Source of the DNA: Brevundimonas poindexterae
GTDB taxonomy: Bacteria > Pseudomonadota > Alphaproteobacteria > Caulobacterales > Caulobacteraceae
NCBI RefSeq assembly: GCF_020524625.1
Contig: NZ_JAIVLL010000002.1
Coordinates: 248,001 to 312,000 of the forward strand
Direction: 5' to 3'
DNA length: 64,000 nucleotides
The position numbers and the translations under genes are program-made. Positions within the stretch are counted from its first letter, which is position 1; each line of letters opens with the position of its first letter. Below the pieces are notes generated by a model. That model was not told the DNA's origin. It saw only the letters and a program-made list of their open reading frames with translations, and ran no database searches. Below are positions 38,167 through 45,971 of the stretch, one piece after another.

Positions 38167-38843
38167 GCGGCCTCGGACTCGCCCGGCAGGGCCGTCAGCC
38201 GATAGCCCAGCCCGCGCACCGTCTCGATCCGGTCGGCGCCGATCTTCTTGCGCAGCCGTCCGACGAACACCTCGATGGTGTTGGAGTCGCGGTCAAAGTC
38301 CTGGTCGTACAGGTGCTCGACCAGTTCGGTGCGGCTGATCACCCGGCCCTGATGCATCATCAGATAGTGCAGCAGCCGGTATTCCAGACTGGTCAGGCGC
38401 AGCGGCTCGCCGTTCACATTGGCCCGCGCCGCGCGCGGATCCAGCCGCAGCCCGCCGCACGACAGGGTCGCCGACGCAATGCCCGCCGACCGGCGCAGCA
38501 GCGCCCGCAGACGCGCCAGCAGCTCTTCGGTGTGGAAGGGCTTGGTCAGATAGTCATCGGCGCCTGCATCGAACCCGGCCACCTTGTCGGACCAGGCCCC
38601 GCGCGCCGTCAGGATCAGCACCGGCGTGGTCTTGCCCTCGCGGCGCCAGCGCTCCAGCACCGACACGCCGTCGACCTTGGGCAGGCCCAGGTCCAGCACG
38701 ATCACATCATAGGGCTCGGTGTCGCCGAGGAAGTGCGCCTCCTCGCCGTCGGGCGCGTGGTCGACCGCATAGCCGGCATCGCCCAGCGCGGCCTTCAGCT
38801 GGCGCGACAGGTCGGCGTCATCCTCGACAAGCAGTACACGCAT
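38163..38843 (-). CDS. OmpR-family response regulator, PhoP-like
   Basis: A 226-residue regulator with a receiver domain (Asp8-Asp9, phosphoacceptor Asp51 in IVLDLGLPKVDGVS, Lys101 in LTKPFHTEE). Its winged-helix output domain ends in NTIEVFVGRLRKKIGADRIETVRGLGYRL. This is the PhoP/QseB subgroup layout. Its stop overlaps the start of the kinase gene, and it lies 10 bp downstream of the PepSY gene. The PepSY/regulator/kinase order is common in gammaproteobacteria and alphaproteobacteria for envelope-stress systems. DNA targets are unknown. Confidence 0.93.
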   Translation of the reverse strand: MRVLLVEDDADLSRQLKAALGDAGYAVDHAPDGEEAHFLGDTEPYDVIVLDLGLPKVDGVSVLERWRREGKTTPVLILTARGAWSDKVAGFDAGADDYLTKPFHTEELLARLRALLRRSAGIASATLSCGGLRLDPRAARANVNGEPLRLTSLEYRLLHYLMMHQGRVISRTELVEHLYDQDFDRDSNTIEVFVGRLRKKIGADRIETVRGLGYRLTALPGESEAA

Positions 38844-38853
38844 GGAATTCCTC

Positions 38854-39231
38854 TTATCTTTCGGCGTCGACGCCGATGTCGATCACGCGGCCGTCGCGCT
38901 GTTCAAAGCGGAACACGTGCTGGCCGCCGCGCATGCCCATATAGCCGACATAGCGCGCGCCGCCCGCCCGCGACTGGGCAATCCGCTGGGCCTCGGCCTC
39001 GCTGACCCGGCGCGAGCGCTGCTCACGGGGATCACCCCGGCTGTCGCGGCGCGGATCCTGGCGGCCTCGCGGGTCCTGGTCCTGCCAGATCCAGTCGGGA
39101 TCTGCCGCAGCGGTGCCGGCAGGCACATCCCCGACCGGCGCCGCCATGGCGGAACCGGCCAGCATCATCACCCCCAGCACAAGGCCGGTGGCGGCACAGG
39201 TCATCAGACGGTGGGTCAGGGTGCGGGTCAT
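38854..39231 (-). CDS. PepSY domain secreted protein
   Basis: A 125-residue exported protein. A signal peptide (to about residue 30) precedes a disordered Arg/Asp-rich linker and a C-terminal PepSY domain (about 76-124): VSEAEAQRIAQSRAGGARYVGYMGMRGGQHVFRFEQRDGRVIDIGVDA. PepSY domains commonly act as inhibitors or sensors at the cell surface. It heads the PepSY/response regulator/kinase operon and could be the kinase's sensory accessory. The 256-bp upstream gap is shared divergently with the gene at 39487. Confidence 0.85.
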   Translation of the reverse strand: MTRTLTHRLMTCAATGLVLGVMMLAGSAMAAPVGDVPAGTAAADPDWIWQDQDPRGRQDPRRDSRGDPREQRSRRVSEAEAQRIAQSRAGGARYVGYMGMRGGQHVFRFEQRDGRVIDIGVDAER

Positions 39232-39486
39232 GGAAGGCGTTTTGGGCCCGGGGCTCTGAACGGAGGCTGAACGGTCAGTCTAGACTTATTTCACCGTCGC
39301 GACAGCCGCCTCTCGTGAAAGTCGCCCCTTATCCCCTCGCGCGCGAGGGGCGGACGGTCATGGAGGGGAATTCATCCGCATGAACCGAACCTGAAACGGC
39401 CTGTTCAGATTGGGCTCAGCCGCGACCTGCTTTTCTGCAGTCAACGTCGCCTCACCCCGGACGACGCGTGTTGAAAGGATACGACC
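39232..39486. promoter_or_regulatory. Divergent regulatory gap with 18-bp perfect palindrome
   Basis: This 255-bp gap separates the PepSY operon from a secreted small protein gene. CCCCTCGCGCGCGAGGGG (39333-39350) is a perfect 18-bp palindrome. It could be a two-way terminator-like hairpin or a binding site. No convincing -35/-10 pair is seen, and no gene is present. Confidence 0.4.
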
Positions 39487-39906
39487 ATGATCAAGAAGAT
39501 TCTCATCCCCGCCCTGGCCCTCGCCGCCACCTCGGTCGCCCTGCCGGCCGCCGCCCAGAGCTTCAGCGTCACCGTCGGCACGCGCGCTCCGGCCTATGCC
39601 CCCGGTTACGGCTACGACCGCCACGACCGGTATGACCGCTACGAGCGTGACTGGGTGTCGATCAACCAGCGCCAGCGCCAGCTGGACCGCCGCATCGACC
39701 AGGGCATCCGCAACGGCCAGCTGACCCGCCGTGAGGCCCAGGGCCTGCGCCGCGACTTCAACCAGCTGGCCCGCCTCGAGGCGAACTATCGCCGCAACGG
39801 CCTCAGCCGCTGGGAACGCCAGGACCTCGATCGTCGTTTCGATGCCCTGGAAGCCCGCATCCGCTACGAGCGTCGCGATCGCGATCGCAACCGCGGCCGC
39901 TGGTAA
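39487..39906 (+). CDS. Small secreted Arg/Tyr-rich helical protein
   Basis: A 139-residue exported protein. A signal peptide (to about residue 22) precedes a Tyr/Asp/Arg-rich segment (YGYDRHDRYDRYERD) and a helical domain. That domain carries DRRIDQGIRNGQLTRREAQGLRRDFNQLARLEANYRRNGLS, a periodic pattern of the kind found in small periplasmic proteins of Caulobacterales. The highly charged C-terminus ends in RDRNRGRW. An excellent hairpin terminator follows. It is a single-gene transcript, divergent from the PepSY system, so co-regulation is possible. Confidence 0.85.
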   Translation: MIKKILIPALALAATSVALPAAAQSFSVTVGTRAPAYAPGYGYDRHDRYDRYERDWVSINQRQRQLDRRIDQGIRNGQLTRREAQGLRRDFNQLARLEANYRRNGLSRWERQDLDRRFDALEARIRYERRDRDRNRGRW

Positions 39907-39977
39907 GACATAAGGCGGCGCCCGCAAGGACCCGCCTCCGCAGGCCCCACCCCTCCCCTCGCACGGGGCCTGCCCCC

Positions 39978-40013
39978 GGGGCGCGATCCGCAAGGATCGC
40001 GCCCCTTCTTTTT
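39978..40013 (+). terminator. Strong Rho-independent terminator
   Basis: GGGGCGCGATCC (39978-39989) and GGATCGCGCCCC (39994-40005) form a 12-bp perfect stem with a GCAA loop, followed by TTCTTTTT. It ends the secreted small-protein transcript and also faces the minus-strand lipoprotein gene at 40058. Confidence 0.95.
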
Positions 40014-40057
40014 GGGTAACCGGGTGCGGGATCCGAGAAGGTGGTGCGCCGGTTAGA

Positions 40058-40501
40058 CTAATGCGACGCGCCAACCTCTTCATAGCAGAACGGCGGCCCC
40101 AGTCGCTCGATGTCCAGGGTGCGCTCGACCGTCACCTTCGACCTCCACAAACCCAGGTGGCCGGTGCCCAGCGGGTGCCGTGTCCGGCGCCCGGCGAAGC
40201 GGACGCGGAAGGCCTGTACCGGCTGACACTCAAGGCCCTCGGCCGCCAACCCCGCCTGCATGTCGCGGAGGGCGCCCGGCGGCACGGAGGGGTACTCCAG
40301 CCAGTCTGTCGTCTCGTAGTCGGGACGAACCGTCGGCACTGCGGTGGCGCCCACGACGAAGCTTGAGCCTTCGAACTCGTAAAGCCAGACGCCCGAGAAC
40401 TCCCGCTGGCCTTCCGGGAGGCCGATGCCGGAACACCCCGACAGCGTGATCATCACCGCGACCCCAACGATCCGGCGGACGAACGTGCGTGAGCTCACCA
40501 T
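40058..40501 (-). CDS. Hypothetical lipoprotein
   Basis: A 147-residue predicted lipoprotein with a short signal peptide ending in LSGC (Cys23). The mature part contains FSGVWLYEFEGSSFVVGA and a Cys-rich second half, but no known domain was recognised. It is AT-richer than the neighbouring genes, as are the two genes upstream. Stop/start distances of 33 and 27 bp suggest the three could form an operon. Function is unknown. Confidence 0.7.
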   Translation of the reverse strand: MVSSRTFVRRIVGVAVMITLSGCSGIGLPEGQREFSGVWLYEFEGSSFVVGATAVPTVRPDYETTDWLEYPSVPPGALRDMQAGLAAEGLECQPVQAFRVRFAGRRTRHPLGTGHLGLWRSKVTVERTLDIERLGPPFCYEEVGASH

Positions 40502-40533
40502 GATTGCACCTCCTCGACGATCCGGCGCACCGC

Positions 40534-40956
40534 TCAGCGCATCAGCGTCCGCGCCAGCCAGAATAGCAGGATGGCGGTCACGAGACCCAGCGACCAGAAC
40601 TTGTAGACACGACCTGACAGCTCCACGTCTTCGGGCATCCTTGCACGATCATCTTCCCTCACCGCCCAGGAGGGCGCCGCCAGCGGGTCCATCGCCAGGT
40701 CCCCCTCGAGCACCGTCAGCGAAGACACCGCATATTGCTGGACCCAGGGCGCGTCCTTCGGCTGTCCCGGCGGGATCGCGTCGCCGAACAAGGCGACGTA
40801 GCAGTCATAGCCCTCGATCTCGTGATCCCACCAGCAGTGGACCACCACCCCGTCGTCGTAGGCTGGTTCCCCTTCAGAACCCGCATCCGCTTCATAGGTC
40901 AGCCGCACCCGCGTGCCGGGTTTCAGGTACCGATCCCCTGGTGCTCGCTCGCTCAT
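40534..40956 (-). CDS. Hypothetical membrane-anchored protein
   Basis: A 140-residue protein whose N-terminal soluble part (about 1-115) is rich in aromatic and acidic residues (HCWWDHEIEGYDCYVALFG). It ends in a C-terminal transmembrane helix (GLVTAILLFWLARTLM). The ATG at 40956 follows AGGGG at a 6-base spacing and gives a shorter, better product than the first in-frame ATG. The fold is not recognised. It lies between two other unknown small membrane or lipoprotein genes on the same strand. Confidence 0.6.
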   Translation of the reverse strand: MSERAPGDRYLKPGTRVRLTYEADAGSEGEPAYDDGVVVHCWWDHEIEGYDCYVALFGDAIPPGQPKDAPWVQQYAVSSLTVLEGDLAMDPLAAPSWAVREDDRARMPEDVELSGRVYKFWSLGLVTAILLFWLARTLMR

Positions 40957-40982
40957 TCCAGCCCCTGCCTCAGACCCGTCGA

Positions 40983-41276
40983 TCACCCGCCCTGACGAAT
41001 CCACAGTGCCAGCAGCCCCATGCAGAACAGTCCGGCAAGACAGGCCAGATTTTTCAGCCATGATCCATTCTTGCGAAGATTGAAGGCGTACAGGCCTGCC
41101 CACACCATGATGGACTGGAATCCGACAACGAACGCGCCGAGCCAGAACGGTGGCTCCTCAAGGTCCGAACCCATCAAAACCCAGATGGAAACAAGGACTG
41201 CGGCAATGAGAAAGCCGGGCCACGTCGGTCGTTTCCGATAAGGTCGTTGCCCATAGGTCAGTTGTTTCTCCGCCAT
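40983..41276 (-). CDS. Small membrane protein
   Basis: A 97-residue protein with an N-terminal basic segment (MAEKQLTYGQRPYRKRP) and three hydrophobic helices (about 22-42, 46-66, 75-95). No conserved family was recognised. It starts a cluster of three unknown genes. The 63-bp gap ahead separates it from the phenazine-family gene. Function unknown. Confidence 0.65.
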   Translation of the reverse strand: MAEKQLTYGQRPYRKRPTWPGFLIAAVLVSIWVLMGSDLEEPPFWLGAFVVGFQSIMVWAGLYAFNLRKNGSWLKNLACLAGLFCMGLLALWIRQGG

Positions 41277-41339
41277 TTTACCCCTCCCGCAAACAGCGCC
41301 TGAACTTTATCCGAGCCCGGCCGCAAATCTACTGCCCTC

Positions 41340-42155
41340 CTAAACCCTCAACCGGCTCTCCACCGTCGTCACCGCCTGTCCCGTCAGGATCACCCGGTCG
41401 CCGCGCATCTCGGTGGTGATGGCGCCGCCGCGGGTGGGGAAGGCCTGGAAGAAGTCGACGCGGGCGCGGCCCAGCCGGTCGGTCCAGAGGGGGGCCAGGA
41501 TGCAGTGGGCCGAGCCGGTGGCGGGGTCTTCGGGCACGCCACAGCCGGGGGCAAAGAACCGGTCGACCACGTCGTACGGGTCGCCGTCATCGGCGGGGGC
41601 GCACACGATCACCTCGCCGGGTTCTCCGGCCGGGGTGTCCAGCGCGTTGAGCGCCGCGATGTCGGGCGTCAGGCTCCGGACGGTGTCCGCATCCTTCAGC
41701 ATCACCACCAGATAGCGGGCGGCCCAGACCTCGACCGGCTCGGCGCCCAGCGCCTCGGCGAGGCCCGCGACCGGCCCCGCGCGGCGCGGCGCGTCGGCGG
41801 GAAAGTCCATTTCGTAGGCGTCCTTGCCCAGCCCCCGCTTCACGATCAGCGGGCCGGATCGGGTGTCGAACGTCACCGCCTCGACGTCCAGCCCCAGTTC
41901 ACCCAGCAGCACATGGGCGCTGGCGAGGGTGGCGTGGCCGCACAGATCGACCTCGCGCCCCGGGGTGAACCAGCGCAGGCCGAACCGGTCAGGCCGGTCC
42001 GTGCGCGTCAGGAAGGCCGTCTCCGACAGATTGTTCTCGCGCGCCAGCGCCTGCATCCAGGCCTCGTCGCGCCACTCCAGCTGGGGTTCGACCACACAGG
42101 CGCCGTTGCCCATGAAGGGGCGCGCGGCAAAGGCATCCACCGTCCACTGTCTCAT
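41340..42155 (-). CDS. PhzF family isomerase/epimerase-like protein
   Basis: A 271-residue PhzF-like two-domain protein. It starts at the ATG at 42155, giving the normal MRQWTVDAFAARPFMGNGA N-terminus; the longer frame is not conserved. Motifs include NNLSETAFLT with the catalytic Glu, RWFTPGREVDLCGHATLAS, and DPATGSAHCILAPLW near the C-terminus. PhzF folds catalyse isomerisation of amino-acid-derived substrates, but most relatives have no proven substrate. The start overlaps the upstream stop as TGATG, so it is coupled to the nucleotidyltransferase gene. Confidence 0.9.
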   Translation of the reverse strand: MRQWTVDAFAARPFMGNGACVVEPQLEWRDEAWMQALARENNLSETAFLTRTDRPDRFGLRWFTPGREVDLCGHATLASAHVLLGELGLDVEAVTFDTRSGPLIVKRGLGKDAYEMDFPADAPRRAGPVAGLAEALGAEPVEVWAARYLVVMLKDADTVRSLTPDIAALNALDTPAGEPGEVIVCAPADDGDPYDVVDRFFAPGCGVPEDPATGSAHCILAPLWTDRLGRARVDFFQAFPTRGGAITTEMRGDRVILTGQAVTTVESRLRV

Positions 42156-42727
42156 CACCCCTGCTCCACCTTCAGTTCCGGCCAGCGGGCCACAAGCTTG
42201 TCGACCACCCGGTCCCAGTCCGCGGCCAGCGGCCGGGTCGGATTGGGGCGCAGCACCATGGCGAACATGTCGTCGAGGCCAAAGGGCGCCTCGACCGTCA
42301 GCCGGTCGTCGGGCTCCAGCCGCACACCGACGGCAAAGGCCGGGGCCACGAACCGCGACAGCGCCTCGGCGGTCGCGCTGACCGGCGGCCAGGGCTGGCC
42401 GAACTTGGCCGGAAACCATTCCGAGACGCGGCGCTGATTGCGCACCTCGACGCGGCTTCTCAGCGGCTCGTCAAAGCGCGCCGCGACCCGGCGGATCACC
42501 GCATCCTCGGCGTCCCAGCTGTAGTCCGGGTCGAAATAGCCGACGTCGAAATCCTTGATCCCGTGACCGGCCGGCCGCCCCGTCAGGTGGTTCCAGACGC
42601 TCTGATAGACCGCTCCGGAAAAGATCAGCCAGTCGTTCAACCCTTCCGCCCGCACCCCCTCCAGCACCGTCATCAGATCGGGATCGGCCCGGACGATGGC
42701 CTCAAGGCGGGTGGCCGGATCGCTCAT
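42155..42727 (-). CDS. DUF925 nucleotidyltransferase family protein
   Basis: A 190-residue protein of the DUF925 (COG3575) nucleotidyltransferase-like family. Recognisable stretches are FSGAVYQSVWNHLTGRPAGHGIKDFDVGYFDPDYSW, with an Asp-x-Asp-like pair, and EVRNQRRVSEWFPAKFGQPWPPV. The cytoplasmic nucleotidyl-transfer role is inferred from the family. It sits between thiD and the PhzF gene with small overlaps at both ends (ATGA with thiD; TGATG with PhzF), so a single transcript is likely. Confidence 0.85.
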   Translation of the reverse strand: MSDPATRLEAIVRADPDLMTVLEGVRAEGLNDWLIFSGAVYQSVWNHLTGRPAGHGIKDFDVGYFDPDYSWDAEDAVIRRVAARFDEPLRSRVEVRNQRRVSEWFPAKFGQPWPPVSATAEALSRFVAPAFAVGVRLEPDDRLTVEAPFGLDDMFAMVLRPNPTRPLAADWDRVVDKLVARWPELKVEQG

Positions 42728-43548
42728 CGGCCGCGCACCGGCCAGCCGTGGTCCAGCGGCCCGTGCCCCTGCCCCAGCCCCGGCGCCCGGCGGATCGCCT
42801 CGGCCACATAGGCCCAGGCGTTGGCGACCGCCGCCTCCATCGTCTGCCCCTGCGCCAGCCCCGCCGCGCAGGCGCTGGCCAGGGTACAGCCCGTGCCGTG
42901 GGTGTGGCGCGTCTCGACCCGCTCGCCTTCCAGCACCGTCTCGCCGTCCCGGGTCAGCAGCAGGTCCAGGACCCGCTCGCCCGGCACATGGCCGCCCTTC
43001 ATCAGCACGGCGCCCGCGCCCATCGCCAGCAGGGCCTCGCCCGCCCGGCGCTGGCCGTCGAGATCGGTGACCGCGATCCCGGTCAGGGCCTCGGCTTCGG
43101 GCGCATTGGGGGTCAGGAGCTCCGCGCGCGGCACCATCCGGGTGCGCACCGCGTCGATCGCCGCATCGGCCAGCAGGGACGCCCCGCCCTTGGCCACCAT
43201 CACCGGGTCAACCACGGCGGGCACGCCCGCCCCGTCCAGAATGTCGGCCACCGCCTCGACCACTTCGACACTGCCCAGCATGCCGGTCTTGATGACGTCG
43301 GTGCCGATGTCGTCCAGCACCGCCCGGGCCTGATCGCGGATCAGGCCGACCGGCAGCGGGTGGACGCCATGAACGCCCAGGGTGTTCTGCACCGTGATGG
43401 CCGTCACCGCCGTCGCGGCAAAGCCGCCCAGCATCGTCACCGCCTTGATGTCGGCCTGGATGCCCGCGCCCCCGCCCGAGTCCGACCCGGCAACTATAAG
43501 CACCCTACCGCTCGCGACGCGGTCGCTCGCTGCTTGAGGGGAGGTCAT
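42724..43548 (-). CDS. thiD: Hydroxymethylpyrimidine/phosphomethylpyrimidine kinase
   Basis: A 274-residue kinase of thiamine biosynthesis that phosphorylates HMP and HMP-P. Motifs: IVAGSDSGGGAGIQADIKA near residue 20, an anion-hole MKGGHVPGE and the catalytic ATP-binding GTGCTLASACAAGLA near residue 220. The start at 43548 follows GGGGAGG-like bases and overlaps the Gdx stop as ATGA. Codons 4-13 (PQAASDRVASG) are encoded by a 31-bp repeat found again at 58.7 kb, so the N-terminus carries an inserted repeat read in frame. Catalytic residues are unaffected. Confidence 0.94.
   Translation of the reverse strand: MTSPQAASDRVASGRVLIVAGSDSGGGAGIQADIKAVTMLGGFAATAVTAITVQNTLGVHGVHPLPVGLIRDQARAVLDDIGTDVIKTGMLGSVEVVEAVADILDGAGVPAVVDPVMVAKGGASLLADAAIDAVRTRMVPRAELLTPNAPEAEALTGIAVTDLDGQRRAGEALLAMGAGAVLMKGGHVPGERVLDLLLTRDGETVLEGERVETRHTHGTGCTLASACAAGLAQGQTMEAAVANAWAYVAEAIRRAPGLGQGHGPLDHGWPVRGR
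43509..43539. repeat. 31-bp dispersed repeat, copy within thiD
   Basis: This 31-bp stretch, within the thiD N-terminal codons, is 29/31 identical to 58693-58723. The shared pattern is CGCTCGCGnCGCGGnCGCTCGCTGCTTGAGG. It contains direct copies of CGCTCGC. It is outside the conserved kinase core, in frame and without a stop. Confidence 0.7.
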
Positions 43549-43901
43549 ACCGTGGCTCCCGAGAACAGCTTCAGCCCGACAATGCCCGCCACGATCAGGA
43601 CGATGCACACCAGCCGGATCGCGGTGGCCGGCTCGCCATAGGCCAGGATACCGATGCTGGCCGCCCCGACCGCCCCGATCCCGGTCCAGACCGCATAGGC
43701 CGTGCCGATCGGCAGCTTCTGCGTCGCCAGCCACAGGAAGGCGAAACTGGCCAGCATGGCGATCCCGACCAGCAGGCTGATGCCCGGCCGCTGCGGTCCC
43801 ACATATTTGAAGCCAGAGGCCCAGCCCACTTCCAGCAGGCCCGCGATCGTCAGCGCCAGCCACGGGTTCATCTGGGTCAGCAGTCTGAGCGTCTCGGTCA
43901 T
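43545..43901 (-). CDS. SMR-family transporter, Gdx (SugE)-like guanidinium exporter
   Basis: A 118-residue four-helix drug/metabolite exporter. Glu in GLLEVGWA and the AYAVWTGIGAVGAASIGI stretch mark the Gdx (formerly SugE) branch, which exports guanidinium with proton antiport as a dual-topology dimer. Lys in FKYVGPQRPG is also typical. The ATG at 43901 adds ten residues relative to the alternative Met at 43871, where most relatives begin. It overlaps thiD as ATGA. A guanidine riboswitch was looked for upstream and is not convincing, so regulation is unknown. Confidence 0.85.
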   Translation of the reverse strand: MTETLRLLTQMNPWLALTIAGLLEVGWASGFKYVGPQRPGISLLVGIAMLASFAFLWLATQKLPIGTAYAVWTGIGAVGAASIGILAYGEPATAIRLVCIVLIVAGIVGLKLFSGATV

Positions 43902-43939
43902 GGCTCGTGAATGGCGACGACCGGGCCCGGGGGCAAGTC

Positions 43940-45031
43940 CTACCTTCCCACGAACAGCGTCTTGAGCGCACCCAGCAGAGCGAACACCTCACCCAGGATG
44001 GCCGCCGCGACGATCAGCATCAGGATGGTGTCGACGCCGTCATGCGTGCGGACCAGCGTCTCGGTCCGTTCGACGAAGGCCCCGACACTGTCCACCCGGA
44101 TCAGCGACGAGAACGGCGAATACAGCCAGATCCAGCCCAGCAGGGTCAGGGAGGCGCCGCGGAACACCACATCGCCGAACGCTGTCAGCCGCGCGGGCGA
44201 GCCGGTCAGCGCCCGCAGCACATGGAAAAGCCCCTGCGCCGCCGCGAACACCAGCACCGGCCAGTACAGCAGCGTCACCGTCTCGGCGAATAGCAGGCCA
44301 TAGTCGATCTCGCCGCGCACCAGCTCCCCGCCCAGGTCCTCGGGTCGGAAGCCCAGACCCAGCAGGCCCGACCACCACAGCAGGAAGATGCCCCAGCCCG
44401 TGGCGCTGCCCAGCGCACCCGCCGTCGGCGACATCTTCGGCAGGGATGCGTCCAGCGCCTTGTCGGTTTCGGCCAGCGTCCCGCCGCCGCTCTTCTCGTG
44501 GAGGGCGTCCCACCACCGGCGGCTGAACACCCCCACCTCGAACAGGCCCAGGTCCTTCGCCCGCCAGTCGGTCAGGAAGGCCGGCTTCTTCGCCTGCCGC
44601 TCGATGATGAAGCCGGCCAGCGTCGCCAGCCCCACCACCGTCAGTCCGCTCTCGAACAGGCCGGCAAACGCCTGGCCGATGGCCTGCCCTACCTCGACCT
44701 GGCCGAACAGAATGCGCGCCACCGCGCCCACCGCCGTGATCAGCACCAGCACCGTCAGCGCCGTCTTCACCCCGAACATCCACCAGGGATAGAGCTCGGG
44801 CCCCACCACATGCTGCGGCCCGGCGCCATAGCGGGCGGCCACCGTCAGTGGGTGGCCCACCTCGCGCAGCAGCGCCTCGACCTCGGCCTCGGTCAGCGGC
44901 CGGCCCAGTTCGGCCTCGCGCTCCTCGACCCGGCTCATCAAGAGGTCGCGCAGCTCCGCCAGAATGTCCTCGCGGCCGGCGGCGGGCAGCTGCGCCCCCA
45001 CGGCCTTCAGATAGCGTTCGATCAGGTCCAT
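43940..45031 (-). CDS. HAAS (DUF1700)-domain integral membrane protein
   Basis: A 363-residue membrane protein. The N-terminal domain (about 1-75) matches the HAAS/DUF1700 pattern: LIERYLKAVGAQLP, EDILAELRDLLMSRVEE and LTEAEVEALLREVGHP. Then follow about seven transmembrane helices in a long hydrophobic region (about 85-360). The ATG at 45031 follows GGAGGGG. HAAS proteins are normally paired with PadR regulators, as here 14 bp downstream of one. The HAAS domain is thought to transmit a signal; the ligand is unknown. Confidence 0.85.
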   Translation of the reverse strand: MDLIERYLKAVGAQLPAAGREDILAELRDLLMSRVEEREAELGRPLTEAEVEALLREVGHPLTVAARYGAGPQHVVGPELYPWWMFGVKTALTVLVLITAVGAVARILFGQVEVGQAIGQAFAGLFESGLTVVGLATLAGFIIERQAKKPAFLTDWRAKDLGLFEVGVFSRRWWDALHEKSGGGTLAETDKALDASLPKMSPTAGALGSATGWGIFLLWWSGLLGLGFRPEDLGGELVRGEIDYGLLFAETVTLLYWPVLVFAAAQGLFHVLRALTGSPARLTAFGDVVFRGASLTLLGWIWLYSPFSSLIRVDSVGAFVERTETLVRTHDGVDTILMLIVAAAILGEVFALLGALKTLFVGR

Positions 45032-45045
45032 CGTCCCCTCCGTGA

Positions 45046-45372
45046 TCACAGAATTCGGTCCAGCGAGGCCGACAGCCTGCGCCATTCGGCCTCAAGCCGG
45101 CCCAGCATGGCCTCGCCCGCGGGCGACAGCCGGTAAAAGCGTTTCTTGCGGCGCTCTTCCTCGCGCCATTCGCTGGTCAGCAGCCCCTGGCTCTCCAGCC
45201 GGCGCAGCAGCGGATAGAGGGTCGATTCCTCCATCTCCAGCCCGTCCTCGCCCAGCGCCACGCGCAGGGAATAGCCGTATTGCTCGGTCTTCAGCCGCGC
45301 CAGCACCGCCAGCACCAGCGAGCCCCGCCTGAGCTCCAGCCGCATCGCCTCATAAAGATCGGTCTCGCCCAA
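45046..45372 (-). CDS. PadR family transcriptional regulator
   Basis: A 108-residue winged-helix regulator: LRRGSLVLAVLARLKTEQYGYSLRVAL for the N-terminal helices, EESTLYPLLRRLESQGLL for the recognition helix, and a C-terminal dimerisation helix. The start is a TTG at 45372 after GGAGCGG (ATG at 45345 is a possible alternative). Upstream lies an array of palindromic half-sites, which fits negative autoregulation. It is co-transcribed with the HAAS membrane protein gene. Confidence 0.92.
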   Translation of the reverse strand: MGETDLYEAMRLELRRGSLVLAVLARLKTEQYGYSLRVALGEDGLEMEESTLYPLLRRLESQGLLTSEWREEERRKKRFYRLSPAGEAMLGRLEAEWRRLSASLDRIL

Positions 45373-45397
45373 GCGCCCGCTCCGCTCGCGTCACATA

Positions 45398-45432
45398 GTG
45401 TGTGACACACAGTGTATGCGACATACTGTATG
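45398..45432. promoter_or_regulatory. Candidate PadR operator array
   Basis: Three overlapping palindromes lie just upstream of the PadR TTG: GTGTGT-G-ACACAC (45398-45410), TATG-CGA-CATA (45415-45425) and CATA-CTG-TATG (45422-45432). The alternating TATG/CATA half-sites resemble the short ATG/CAT half-sites bound by PadR dimers. The proximity suggests autoregulation of the PadR/HAAS operon. Confidence 0.6.
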
Positions 45433-45469
45433 AGCGAGTCAAGCGGTCGGCGTCATTGCGATGTGGGGC

Positions 45470-45856
45470 TCAGTTCCCCTCGCGCACCCAGACGCTGCAG
45501 CGGGCGATCCAGTGCTGCAGGTCGGCGATCAGCGCGGCGTAATCTTCCGTGGCCAGCTCATGCACGACCTCGCCGTCGAGAAAGGCCAGCGGCTGGTCGG
45601 CGATCCGCCGCCCGCGCTCCGTCCTCGGCCAGGGGGCATAGGTGACCCTGAGATGAAAGCCGCCGGTCACCTCGATCTCGAACCGCGTGGCGGCATTCGT
45701 GGCGCTGAACAGCACCGAATCCGGATCGCACAGTCCGGGGTCAAGCTGGTCGGACAGGGCGTTCAGCGCGATGCGCCAGCCCGCCGGCACGCGCAGGGCC
45801 GGCAGTTCCAGAAAGGCCTTCGAGCCCGGATAGGCGTCCTCGAACCGGACGGTCAT
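45470..45856 (-). CDS. Hypothetical protein
   Basis: A 128-residue protein of unknown function. It starts at the ATG at 45856, after CAGGAC; the longer frame through 46117 is antisense to the dihydrodipicolinate-synthase-like gene. It has no signal peptide or membrane segment. Residues FEIEVTGGFHLRVTYAPWP and a C-terminal WIARCSVWVREGN stretch look like a beta-rich core, but no domain is recognised. It is monocistronic, facing away from the PadR operon's 98-bp upstream gap. Confidence 0.6.
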   Translation of the reverse strand: MTVRFEDAYPGSKAFLELPALRVPAGWRIALNALSDQLDPGLCDPDSVLFSATNAATRFEIEVTGGFHLRVTYAPWPRTERGRRIADQPLAFLDGEVVHELATEDYAALIADLQHWIARCSVWVREGN

Positions 45857-45971
45857 GATCGGTCCTGCTGTCGCGTGGAAGAGCTGCGATCCTTGCCGAA
45901 ACCCGCGCCCCGACACAATCAGAAGCCAAGCCTGACTTGTCGCGCCCCGGCGGTCGCGCTCATCTTCCGCC

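Noticed and set aside
43902-43939. Guanidine riboswitch before the Gdx-like gene
   Set aside because: The gap to the upstream gene is only 38 bp and lacks the conserved ACGR or mini-ykkC hairpin features.
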